Shown here one piece after another: positions 8,529 to 16,455 of a stretch of DNA of 64,000 bases. Below the pieces are notes generated by a model. The model was given only the letters and a program-made list of their open reading frames with translations. It ran no database searches and was not told the origin of the DNA. A program made the position numbers and the translations under genes. Within the stretch, counting starts at the first letter, position 1, and each line of letters starts with the position of its first letter. The DNA is taken from positions 186,001-250,000 of the forward strand of contig NZ_NGNR01000002.1 of assembly GCF_002198115.1 (NCBI RefSeq), read 5' to 3'. The stretch comes from Robiginitalea sediminis (lineage in GTDB: Bacteria; Bacteroidota; Bacteroidia; Flavobacteriales; Flavobacteriaceae).

Positions 8529-8549
8529 GGTCCTCAATCCTAACCTTCA

Positions 8550-9821
8550 ATGGCTGCAGCCCAGGATCCTTATGCCGCCCTGCGCTTCCGGGAATTCAAT
8601 GTGTTTCTCGGGGTGCGGTTTGCCATGGTGCTGGCCTGGTCCATGCAGTTTATCCTGATCGAGTGGTTCGTATATACCCTCACTAAGGACCCGCTTTCCC
8701 TGGGGCTTATCGGTCTGATGGAGGTTATCCCTTCGGTGGGGATGGCTCTGTTTGCCGGGCATATCGTAGACCAGCGTGAAAAGCGCAACCTGTTGCTCGC
8801 TTGTATCCTGGCCTTTTCCGTCCTGAGCCTGGGCCTGTTTATACTTAGCTTGCCCACGGTGACTGAAAGCCTGGACCAGGGGAATCTTTTGGCGGGCATC
8901 TATACTCTGGTCTTTTTCGGGGGGTTGGTGCGTGCCTTTATCGGGCCTACGATATTCTCCCTGATTGCCCTGATAGTCCCGAAGCGGATTTACCCCAACG
9001 CTGCCACCTGGAGCAGCAGTACCTGGCAATTGGCTTCGGTGCTGGGTCCGGCCCTTGCCGGGTTTTCCATTAGCTGGATCGGGGTGCACTGGTCCCTTAG
9101 CCTGATTTTCGCATTTTCCGCCCTCGCGTTTTTGATGCTGCTGCGTATCGGGCGCAAGCCCATCCTCAACCCTAAAATTGGGGAACCGGTACTGCAAAGC
9201 CTCAAGGACGGTTTGCAATTTGTCTGGCGCACCAAATCCATCCTCGGGGCCCTTACCCTGGATATGGTGGCGGTGTTGTTTGGCGGGGCGGTGGCCCTGT
9301 TGCCTATTTATGCCCAGGACATCCTCCATGTGGGGTCCGAAGGCTTTGGGATCCTGAGGGCAGCCCCTGCAGTGGGGGCCTCTATTACCATGCTGGGTTC
9401 CACCCGTTTTCCTCTGCACCGCAACGCCGGCCGTAAATTACTCTGGGCCGTTTTTGCCTTTGGAATTTGTATCCTGGTATTTGGCATTTCCACCTCGTTC
9501 TGGCTCTCCGTAACGGCCTTGTTCCTGAGCGGGGCGGTAGACGGGGTCTCTATGATTATCCGACAGACCATTTTGCAGCTGAAAACCCCGGACCACATGC
9601 GTGGGCGTGTGGCTTCGGTCAATTCCATATTTGTAGGGTCCTCCAATGAGCTGGGGGCTTTCGAAAGCGGATTGGCCGCCCGGCTCATCGGGACGGTGCC
9701 TGCGGTGGTTTTCGGGGGCGTCATGACCCTGCTTACGGTAGGGGCCACCGCGGTGGTTTCCCCCCGATTCCGCCGGCTTGACCTTTCGGATGAGGTGGAG
9801 GTATCGGAGGCCGCCCCTTAG
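8550..9821 (+). CDS. Major facilitator superfamily transporter
   Basis: Inner-membrane protein of 423 aa with about twelve hydrophobic helices. It resembles the EntS-like branch of exporters: the loop after helix 2 reads AGHIVDQREKRNLL, a variant of the MFS GxxxDRxxRR motif, and the C-half contains PDHMRGRVASVNSIF, a conserved loop of this branch. It is a probable drug, siderophore or metabolite exporter; the substrate cannot be read from sequence. It has its own well-formed promoter and ends 1 bp before the sulfatase gene on the opposite strand. Confidence 0.85.
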   Translation: MAAAQDPYAALRFREFNVFLGVRFAMVLAWSMQFILIEWFVYTLTKDPLSLGLIGLMEVIPSVGMALFAGHIVDQREKRNLLLACILAFSVLSLGLFILSLPTVTESLDQGNLLAGIYTLVFFGGLVRAFIGPTIFSLIALIVPKRIYPNAATWSSSTWQLASVLGPALAGFSISWIGVHWSLSLIFAFSALAFLMLLRIGRKPILNPKIGEPVLQSLKDGLQFVWRTKSILGALTLDMVAVLFGGAVALLPIYAQDILHVGSEGFGILRAAPAVGASITMLGSTRFPLHRNAGRKLLWAVFAFGICILVFGISTSFWLSVTALFLSGAVDGVSMIIRQTILQLKTPDHMRGRVASVNSIFVGSSNELGAFESGLAARLIGTVPAVVFGGVMTLLTVGATAVVSPRFRRLDLSDEVEVSEAAP

Positions 9822-9822
9822 G

Positions 9823-11328
9823 TTAGTTTATCAGGGCTTCGTATTCCCGTCGCAGGATCTGAAGGGTATCGGGTAAGGTCCCGGCCAGATTGCGGGTTTG
9901 CCCCGGGTCTGAATTCAGGTCATAGAGCTGATAGTCATCCCCATTCGCCAATTCGATATCAGGCCCCCAGGGGGTTATAGCCGCCCCCGGATAGGGCGGG
10001 ATCAACGCCCAGTTTCCCCTGCGGTATGCCCTGCGCCCCATGGCCTCCAGAATGAGGTTTTTCCGTCCCGTGTGGCTGCGCCCGAGGAGGGCGTCGCCCA
10101 GAGGCTCGCTGTCTCTGGGGCGGGAAGGCTTTCCGATGACCTCCCCAAGGCTCGCCATCAGGTCTACCTGGGAGATCAGGGCTTCGGATTGGCCCCTGGG
10201 CACCACGCCTTTCCAATATGCGATAAAGGGGACCCGGGTCCCGGCTTCAAAAAGGCTGTACTTCCCTCCCCGATACGGTCCCGCCGGTTTATGGGTACCT
10301 ACAAGCTCCGCCGCCTGGTCCTCATACCCATCGTCCAGCACTGGGCCATTGTCTGAGGAAAACAGGATAAGGGTATTGCTATCCAAGCCCCAGGCCTGTA
10401 AACTATCCATTACAGCCCCAACCATAGCATCCATCTCGGCGAGGGCATCCCCCCTGGGGCCTTTTCCGGTAACCCCTTCAAACCGCGGGTGAGGGGTGCG
10501 GGGGACGTGGAGTTGAGGGAAAGACAGAAACAGGAAGAAGGGGTTGGCTTTGTTTTTCTTTATGAAGCCCAGGGCCCGCTGCAGGAGGGTGTCCCCCATG
10601 GTTTCATCTTGCCACAGGGCACGCTTCCCGCCCTTCATATACCCGATCCGGGAAATGCCGTTGTGGATACTCATGTCGTGGCCGTGGCTAGGCCGCAGTT
10701 TCAGTAACTCCGGGTTCTTGGCCCCCGTGGGTTCCCCCTCGAAGTTTTCGCGGTAGTGCACCTGGAGGGGGTCTGCCGGGTCCAGCCCAAAAACCCTGTC
10801 ATTTTCTACGTAAACCGTGGGTACCCGGTCGTTGGTAGAGGCCAGGATAAAACTCTCATCAAACCCCAGGTCATTGGGGCCCGGCCTTATCAGGCCATTC
10901 CAATCCAGCGTATCAGCTCCCAGACCGAGGTGCCATTTTCCAATAACAGCCGTGCGGTACCCGGATGACCGGAAGAGGTCTGCCAGGGTATGGGTTTCGG
11001 GGTCTATGATAAGGGGGGCATTCCCAGGGAGTACTCTGGCCCGGGACTCCCTCCAGGGATACACTCCGGTAAGAAGGCCATAGCGGCTGGGGGTACAGGT
11101 GGCCGATGTCGCATAGGCATGGGTAAAGCGCATCCCTTCTTTTGCCAGGCGGTCTAGGTGAGGGGTTCGTATTTCTCCCCCATAGGATGAGAGGTCTCCA
11201 TACCCCAGGTCGTCGGCATAGAGGATCAGGACATTGGGAGGCTCTGGTTCCTGCTTGTTTTGGGGCGAACAACCCAGGACAAGTCCCAGGCAAACCAACA
11301 GCCCTGTATGTGGACGAAAAAGGATCAT
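9823..11328 (-). CDS. Sulfatase (formylglycine type), lipoprotein
   Basis: Exported sulfate-ester hydrolase of 501 aa. Signal peptide MILFRPHTGLLVCLGLVLGC gives a lipobox Cys20. Metal-site Asp pair in YADDLGYGD (about residues 38-46); the maturation motif CTPSR at 78-82 carries the cysteine converted to formylglycine by an anaerobic-type or FGE enzyme encoded elsewhere. Later segments SSDNGPVLDD and GKYSLFEAGTRVPF fit the S1 arylsulfatase core. The frame runs on to 11706, but that part overlaps the upstream gene; ATG 11328 overlaps the preceding stop as ATGA, which implies translational coupling. Third gene of a minus-strand operon with the amidohydrolase and DUF1593 genes. It probably desulfates a sugar; substrate unknown. 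Confidence 0.92.
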   Translation of the reverse strand: MILFRPHTGLLVCLGLVLGCSPQNKQEPEPPNVLILYADDLGYGDLSSYGGEIRTPHLDRLAKEGMRFTHAYATSATCTPSRYGLLTGVYPWRESRARVLPGNAPLIIDPETHTLADLFRSSGYRTAVIGKWHLGLGADTLDWNGLIRPGPNDLGFDESFILASTNDRVPTVYVENDRVFGLDPADPLQVHYRENFEGEPTGAKNPELLKLRPSHGHDMSIHNGISRIGYMKGGKRALWQDETMGDTLLQRALGFIKKNKANPFFLFLSFPQLHVPRTPHPRFEGVTGKGPRGDALAEMDAMVGAVMDSLQAWGLDSNTLILFSSDNGPVLDDGYEDQAAELVGTHKPAGPYRGGKYSLFEAGTRVPFIAYWKGVVPRGQSEALISQVDLMASLGEVIGKPSRPRDSEPLGDALLGRSHTGRKNLILEAMGRRAYRRGNWALIPPYPGAAITPWGPDIELANGDDYQLYDLNSDPGQTRNLAGTLPDTLQILRREYEALIN

Positions 11329-12893
11329 CCTCGTGCCTTTAATACAACCCTCCGATAGCGGGTCATAGGGTGTTCCGCCACATCGGAAACCTCCAGGATC
11401 AGGTGAAGGTCTTCCCCGGGGCCTAAATCTTCCGGTATCTGGAGGAGCAGCTCGGGTTGGGAGGCACTGCCCAGCTCCAATCTCCCGCCATAGCTGTCCA
11501 CTTCCCAGTACTGCCACCAGCGGTATTCGAGTTGGTCCCCGTCCGGGTCGGTGGCCATCCCTTTCAGGGAGAGGGCCTCCCCCGGAAGGACTTCCAGCAC
11601 GGCGGGGTGGTCCAGGGTTACGACAGGCGGGTGGTTGGCTTCGGCAAAGGGCTTCACACACCAGTCTGCCCGCGCCGCAAAATCGTGCTGTAAGGCAGGA
11701 ACCCACCGGGTTTGCGGATAGGTGGGGTCTATTTCCTCCCGGAAGGGATTAAAATCGGCTGCCTGTGGGCCGTCCTCCCATCGGGTGGGTACACTGTCGG
11801 ATTGGACCAACCGGCCTCCCCAGCCCCCAATATGGGGTTGTTCCAGGTTGCCCAACCCAACATCTACCAGATGCAGATAGGCCGGGGAGTCCCCTTCTGA
11901 GATAAAATCGTAGGGTTCGAATGGCCCCCAGTTTTGCCCCATTCGGCCCAGGTTAAAGGAATCCAGGGCTACCCCGTGGATATGCTCGGGGTCCCCTGCC
12001 TGTTGCTGCCCGTCCCCGTAGCTGTAGTAGTGTTCCAATAAAGGGCCATGGCCCTGCACCAAATGGGATTTCATAAAGGCGCCTTCCATATACGGGTGCC
12101 AGGGTTCGGGCACCGCCCGCTTCCAGGGATAGGCGAAGCACCAGAACTGGTTGGCATTGTAGAACACCTTCAGGTCCGGCCAGTTCGGGGCGATGTATTC
12201 CCGGTACGTGGCATCCTGGTCCAGGATGGCGTATATAACGGCTTTTGCGCATACCTTGCGGTAGATTTCCTCCCATTGGTCTGTATCCCCATACTGGTCC
12301 TGGATAGATTTCAGGGCCCGGGCAATGGTATTGGTCCCGCCCCAGACCTGCAGGTAAATGGGTTCGGGGTTCTGGTCCAGCAACTTGGCTTTAATCCAGT
12401 CCGAACCTTCGGTATCCCTGGCCATACTCCCCTCAAAATCGATATTGCCAACCTTTACGAGGGCCCTGAGGGAATCCGGGTGGGGGAAGCGCGCATCGTG
12501 CAGGAGCAGGTTGGGATAAACCTCCCCGTAGGCGGAAAGCAGCGTATCCATCCAGGTGGTGCCCGGCCAGCGCAGGTCGGTGCGCTCCCCGTAGATGTTG
12601 CGGGTCATTTCCATTTTCGATGTAAAGGGGGTACCCTGCCCATCGCCCTTGTAATGCCACATGGAACTGCTGTATACCAGGCCTTCCACCTGGAGTTCAT
12701 TGGTGTACAGGAGCATCCTTATAAAGGAATCCACATCGTCTATTTCCCCGTCGGTGGTTACAATGGTCCGGGGGCCGTGTGTTGCCGGCACGTCTTGTGG
12801 GGCTGTGGTTTCATTTTTGCTTTCAGGTGCGCAGGCCGTAAACACAATGATTCCGGCAGCTGCCACCAGACGTAACAGAGTTGTTCCTGACAT
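11325..12893 (-). CDS. DUF1593 nucleoside-hydrolase-like lipoprotein
   Basis: Exported lipoprotein of 522 aa: signal MSGTTLLRLVAAAGIIVFTAC with lipobox Cys21. Residues about 42-300 match the DUF1593 domain, related to inosine-uridine nucleoside hydrolases, with the acidic calcium-site-like stretch TTDGEIDDVDS near 46-56. The last ~95 residues (from PPVVTLDHP, with TDPDGDQLEYRWW) form an immunoglobulin/cadherin-like beta domain usual at the end of this family. The upstream frame to 13001 overlaps the amidohydrolase gene and is rejected; ATG 12893 sits 1 bp from its stop. The family is found in carbohydrate loci of Bacteroidota and Planctomycetes and may cleave an N- or O-glycosidic bond; the activity is not established. 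Confidence 0.85.
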   Translation of the reverse strand: MSGTTLLRLVAAAGIIVFTACAPESKNETTAPQDVPATHGPRTIVTTDGEIDDVDSFIRMLLYTNELQVEGLVYSSSMWHYKGDGQGTPFTSKMEMTRNIYGERTDLRWPGTTWMDTLLSAYGEVYPNLLLHDARFPHPDSLRALVKVGNIDFEGSMARDTEGSDWIKAKLLDQNPEPIYLQVWGGTNTIARALKSIQDQYGDTDQWEEIYRKVCAKAVIYAILDQDATYREYIAPNWPDLKVFYNANQFWCFAYPWKRAVPEPWHPYMEGAFMKSHLVQGHGPLLEHYYSYGDGQQQAGDPEHIHGVALDSFNLGRMGQNWGPFEPYDFISEGDSPAYLHLVDVGLGNLEQPHIGGWGGRLVQSDSVPTRWEDGPQAADFNPFREEIDPTYPQTRWVPALQHDFAARADWCVKPFAEANHPPVVTLDHPAVLEVLPGEALSLKGMATDPDGDQLEYRWWQYWEVDSYGGRLELGSASQPELLLQIPEDLGPGEDLHLILEVSDVAEHPMTRYRRVVLKARG

Positions 12894-12894
12894 G

Positions 12895-13881
12895 TTATTC
12901 GAAATCTTCAGGGTTGAGGTTGAAAAAACGCACGGCATTATTGAAAAAGATATCCCGTTTCTGGTCTTCTGAGAGGTAGTTGGCATTTTCGATGACCCCA
13001 ATGGAGGTCTCCAGCAATTTGGGCCACATCATCAGGTCGGTCCCATAGAGGATCCGCTTGCCAAACCCAGCCTGGACCAGACGCCTGAGGTAGGCGTGGA
13101 TCTCTTCCAGGGGATAGCTCCAGATAAAGCCGGCCAGGTCCACGTAGACGTAGGCATTGGCCCCCATAAGGGCAATCATCTGGTCTATCATGGGGTACCC
13201 GGCATGCATGACCCAGATCTTGAGTTTCGGGTGGCGGGCCAGGACATCTTCCAGCAGGAAGGGCTGGCCCAGGGAGGCCCGGTATTTTGGGTTGCTGATG
13301 TTGATCATGCCATTACCCCCCGTGCCCATATGGATCCCCACAGGGATTCCCATTTCCTCGGCTACGGCAAAATAGGCATCCAGGGACAGATCGCTGGGAG
13401 ACATCCCCTGATACTGGGGCGCTACTTCTCCCATCACCTTATAGAAACCGGTTTCCAGGGAATCCCGGAAGGCTTCCACACTCATCTGGTCCGCGCTGCT
13501 GAGCGACAGGGACGGGATAAACCGATCCGGGGCCGCATCGTGCCAGTCGTGGATCACCGCGGCATCCCCGCTGACCACCATAGTGACGTTCAAGCGCTCG
13601 CAGGCCTCCAGGAGTTTGGCCTGCATATCGGCGTCCGAAGTTGCAGGCTGCAGGGGGTTGGCACAGGCCGTGTTGATAAAGGAAGGGGCGGGCTGGTTGG
13701 GGCCGCTCCCGGGCATATCGCTCAGGAACCAGGGGCACATGGTGGCAGCAAAATTGGGGTTAACCCGCATGGCGTGGACATGGACATCAATAATGGGAGG
13801 GCGTTTCCCGTTTTCCTGGGCATTCCCGGCAGCCATGCCGATTAACAGGGCAAGGAAGGCGATTTTACAAGTTGTTTTCAC
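12895..13881 (-). CDS. Exported amidohydrolase (amidohydrolase_2 family)
   Basis: Predicted periplasmic TIM-barrel hydrolase of 328 aa with a cleavable signal peptide (MKTTCKIAFLALLIGMAAGNAQ). Metal ligands visible: DVHVHAM near residues 32-38, GIHMGTGG near 180, MHAGYPM near 230 and YGTDLMMW near 285. The family includes decarboxylases and lactonases such as 2-pyrone-4,6-dicarboxylate hydrolase. First gene of the operon with the DUF1593 protein and sulfatase, so it may open a lactone or process a product of the sugar pathway; this is inference. The 129 bp upstream, divergent from the carboxylesterase gene, show no promoter box I trust. Confidence 0.83.
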   Translation of the reverse strand: MKTTCKIAFLALLIGMAAGNAQENGKRPPIIDVHVHAMRVNPNFAATMCPWFLSDMPGSGPNQPAPSFINTACANPLQPATSDADMQAKLLEACERLNVTMVVSGDAAVIHDWHDAAPDRFIPSLSLSSADQMSVEAFRDSLETGFYKVMGEVAPQYQGMSPSDLSLDAYFAVAEEMGIPVGIHMGTGGNGMINISNPKYRASLGQPFLLEDVLARHPKLKIWVMHAGYPMIDQMIALMGANAYVYVDLAGFIWSYPLEEIHAYLRRLVQAGFGKRILYGTDLMMWPKLLETSIGVIENANYLSEDQKRDIFFNNAVRFFNLNPEDFE

Positions 13882-14010
13882 AAGGGCAATAGGATTTGTT
13901 AGGAATGTCTCAATAGGTTGTGCGCCGGTCCCACTGCGGGACAGGAGGCCTTAATTTAGGATATAAAATCCGCAAAAAGAGGGTATATTGTGTAAATCAA
14001 ACACAATTAA

Positions 14011-15660
14011 ATGGAAATGTCCGAATGTAGACCTGCCCGATGGCTGGTTACCCTTTGTTTACTCATTAGCATGACCGATGCCACTGCCCAGAACCCCAAT
14101 GCCTTTCCCGTACAGGTCCAAACCGATAAGGGCCTTATAGAAGGCGATTATAACACCCACACGGGTATCCAGACCTATTTCGGGGTCCCTTTCGCCAAGC
14201 CCCCGGTAGGGGAGTTGCGCTGGCAGGCCCCCCAGCCCATGGATTCCTGGGAAGGGGTAAAAGCTACCAAGGCCTTTGGCCCCAGGCCCATGCAAACGCT
14301 GGTTTTCGGGGATATGAAGTCCCGGTCTGCAGGCGTAAGTGAAGATTGTTTGTACCTGAATATATGGACCCCGGCCACCCGCGATGACAAGGACCTCCCG
14401 GTTTTGCTCTACTTCTATGGGGGGGGGAATGTGGCCGGAGATGCCTCCGAATACCGCTACGATGGGGAAAGCATGGCTAAAAAAGGGATTGTGACCATCA
14501 CGGCGAATTACCGCCTGAATATTTTTGGCTACCTGGCCCACCCGGAATTGAGCGCTGAGACCCCCTATGGTGGCTCGGGCAATTACGGGGCCATGGACCA
14601 GGTGGCGGCCATCCGGTGGGTGCGCGACAATATCGCTGCCTTTGGGGGGGACCCCAACCGGATTACCATTGCCGGAGAATCTGCCGGTTCCATTGGGGTG
14701 AGCACGCTTATGGCATCGCCCTTGTCCCGCGACATGATTGCAGGGGCCATAGGGGAGAGCGGGGCCTCCATCCACCCAACCATGGGTCCGGTACCTCTTT
14801 CGGAGGCGGAGGCCCAGGGAAAAGCATTCCTTGACGGTGCCGGGGTTTCCTCCATCGCTGCCTTGCGCCAACTGCCTACCCGGGACATTTATGAGTTGTA
14901 TAACGCCTCCGGCCGCTTTGGCTTTCCCATAAACGTGGATGGCCACTTCCTGCCGGCCACCCTGCCCGAGATTTTCGGGGCAGGTCAGCAGGCCGATATC
15001 CCGTTGCTCCTGGGGTGGAATTCGGCGGAAATCCCCGGGATGGCCTTTATGCAAGGCATGCCTTATACTCCTGAGAATTTCCAGGCCAAAGTACGGGAGG
15101 CCTATCCGGAACGGCACGCGGAAGTGCTGGCGCTTTACCCCCATACCACGGATCAGGATGTGGAGCAATCCGCTACAGACCTGGCCTCGGACCGCTTCAT
15201 TGTTTACAGTACCTGGAAATGGTTCGACCTGCACCGCAAAAACAGCGACCAACCGGTATACCGGTACCTCTACAGCAAGTTAAGACCACCCCTCAAGGAC
15301 CAGAACCTGCGTCCCGGTCTGGCCGGGGGGACCGTTCAGGCCGAATCCGATGCCCCGGCCATGCCACAGCCCATAGGGGCGCCCCATGCTTGTGAAATCG
15401 AGTACTGTATGGGGAACCTCCACCTGGTTGACGATTATGCCTGGACCCCGGAAGATTTTGCAGTATCGGAAACCATGCAGGAATTCTTTGCCAACTTTAT
15501 AAAAAAAGGAGACCCCAACAGCCTCTCCCTTCCCAACTGGAGCGCTGCAGGAGGGCAGGACCCGAACCCACCCGTCATGATACTCGATACCCGCAGCACC
15601 CAAACCCAAGCCCGGAATGATAAAAGGTTCCTCTTTCACGATTCCTATTATCGGGAATAA
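14011..15660 (+). CDS. Type-B carboxylesterase, exported
   Basis: Serine esterase of 549 aa with a signal peptide ending near residue 27 (TDATAQ). Oxyanion-hole loop YFYGGGN near 133, nucleophile elbow GESAG with Ser near 224, and catalytic His in GAPHACEIEY near 456 are all present. In catabolic loci such proteins often remove acyl or feruloyl groups from glycans; the substrate here is unknown. The ATG at 14011 is followed by another at 14017; either is possible. Its 3' end overlaps the following esterase by 44 bp, so the two are probably co-transcribed. Confidence 0.88.
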   Translation: MEMSECRPARWLVTLCLLISMTDATAQNPNAFPVQVQTDKGLIEGDYNTHTGIQTYFGVPFAKPPVGELRWQAPQPMDSWEGVKATKAFGPRPMQTLVFGDMKSRSAGVSEDCLYLNIWTPATRDDKDLPVLLYFYGGGNVAGDASEYRYDGESMAKKGIVTITANYRLNIFGYLAHPELSAETPYGGSGNYGAMDQVAAIRWVRDNIAAFGGDPNRITIAGESAGSIGVSTLMASPLSRDMIAGAIGESGASIHPTMGPVPLSEAEAQGKAFLDGAGVSSIAALRQLPTRDIYELYNASGRFGFPINVDGHFLPATLPEIFGAGQQADIPLLLGWNSAEIPGMAFMQGMPYTPENFQAKVREAYPERHAEVLALYPHTTDQDVEQSATDLASDRFIVYSTWKWFDLHRKNSDQPVYRYLYSKLRPPLKDQNLRPGLAGGTVQAESDAPAMPQPIGAPHACEIEYCMGNLHLVDDYAWTPEDFAVSETMQEFFANFIKKGDPNSLSLPNWSAAGGQDPNPPVMILDTRSTQTQARNDKRFLFHDSYYRE

Positions 15661-16429
15661 CCCCTTGGCTTTGGTGGTAGGGCTTTTTGCATGCGGGTTT
15701 GCACCCCGGGCACGCTATGGCTTGCTTTGCACCCTCTGCGGGTTTTGGTTGCTTTCCGGGTGTGCCGACCCGCCCAGGCTCGGTTCCGGACGTTTTGAGG
15801 CTACCGTTTCGGAGCCTCTGGAGTACTACCTCTATGTTCCTCCCCAGTACAGCCCGGACGGGCCGCCATCGGGTCTTATACTCTTTTTACACGGTGGGGG
15901 GGAGTCCGGTCAGGACCTGGAGAAACACAAGGCCCAGGGGCCGCCCAAAAGGTTGCTGGAGGGCCCGGATCTGCCTTTTATGGTCCTGGCCCCCCAGCAC
16001 CCGGAGCCGCGCAAGTGGTGGAATACCCGTGCTGTCAAAGAATTACTGGACCATATTGTGGATCGGTACAATGTGGACCCGGACCGGATCTATCTGAGCG
16101 GCCTGAGCCGGGGCGCAACAGCCTGTTGGGAAATGGCGGTGCATTACCCGGATACCTTTGCCGCCATGGCCGTAGTTTGTGGGATGACTCCCGTTCCCTA
16201 TGCCCATTGGATGCGTCCGGACATGCCGGTTTGGGTCTTTCACGGGACCGAGGACCCGGTAATCCCATTTTCGGAGTCCGATGATATGGTAGAGAAACTC
16301 AGGTCCATGGGCCGCCCGGTGCGCTTTACCCCGTACGAAGGGGTGGGGCACAATGCATGGGACGCCGCCTATGCCGACGAGGCGCTCTATTCCTGGCTGG
16401 CTGCCCAGCGCCGCAAGCCGCAGCAGTAG
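15617..16429 (+). CDS. Alpha/beta hydrolase (feruloyl-esterase/PHB-depolymerase-like), lipoprotein
   Basis: Exported serine hydrolase of 270 aa. The first ~50 residues are hydrophobic and end in GFWLLSGC, a likely lipobox; the signal is longer than usual, so an internal GTG may be the true start. The catalytic triad is visible: nucleophile in GLSRG near 163, Asp in [10 protein letters not shown] near 208, His in GVGHNAWD near 243; the oxyanion loop is [10 protein letters not shown] near 92. It starts inside the end of the carboxylesterase gene (44-bp overlap). Likely role: de-esterification of glycan substituents alongside the previous enzyme. Substrate unknown. Confidence 0.82.
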   Translation: MIKGSSFTIPIIGNNPLALVVGLFACGFAPRARYGLLCTLCGFWLLSGCADPPRLGSGRFEATVSEPLEYYLYVPPQYSPDGPPSGLILFLHGGGESGQDLEKHKAQGPPKRLLEGPDLPFMVLAPQHPEPRKWWNTRAVKELLDHIVDRYNVDPDRIYLSGLSRGATACWEMAVHYPDTFAAMAVVCGMTPVPYAHWMRPDMPVWVFHGTEDPVIPFSESDDMVEKLRSMGRPVRFTPYEGVGHNAWDAAYADEALYSWLAAQRRKPQQ

Positions 16430-16442
16430 GGGGTATTGTTCG

Positions 16443-16450
16443 TATATTTG
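16443..16450 (+). promoter_or_regulatory. -7 promoter box immediately before the DUF255 gene
   Basis: TATATTTG, an exact TAnnTTTG match, ends only 5 nt before ATG 16456. If used, transcription would start at or next to the start codon (leaderless mRNA). No good -33 TTG at the normal spacing. Confidence 0.5.
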
Positions 16451-16455
16451 CCCCC

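Noticed and set aside
11329-11706. N-terminal extension of the sulfatase frame
   Set aside because: It overlaps the DUF1593 coding region on the same strand and is low-complexity; the lipoprotein signal begins at 11328.
14059-15252. 397-codon minus-strand frame opposite the carboxylesterase
   Set aside because: Gly/Pro/His-rich shadow typical of antisense frames in this base composition; the esterase has its full catalytic triad.
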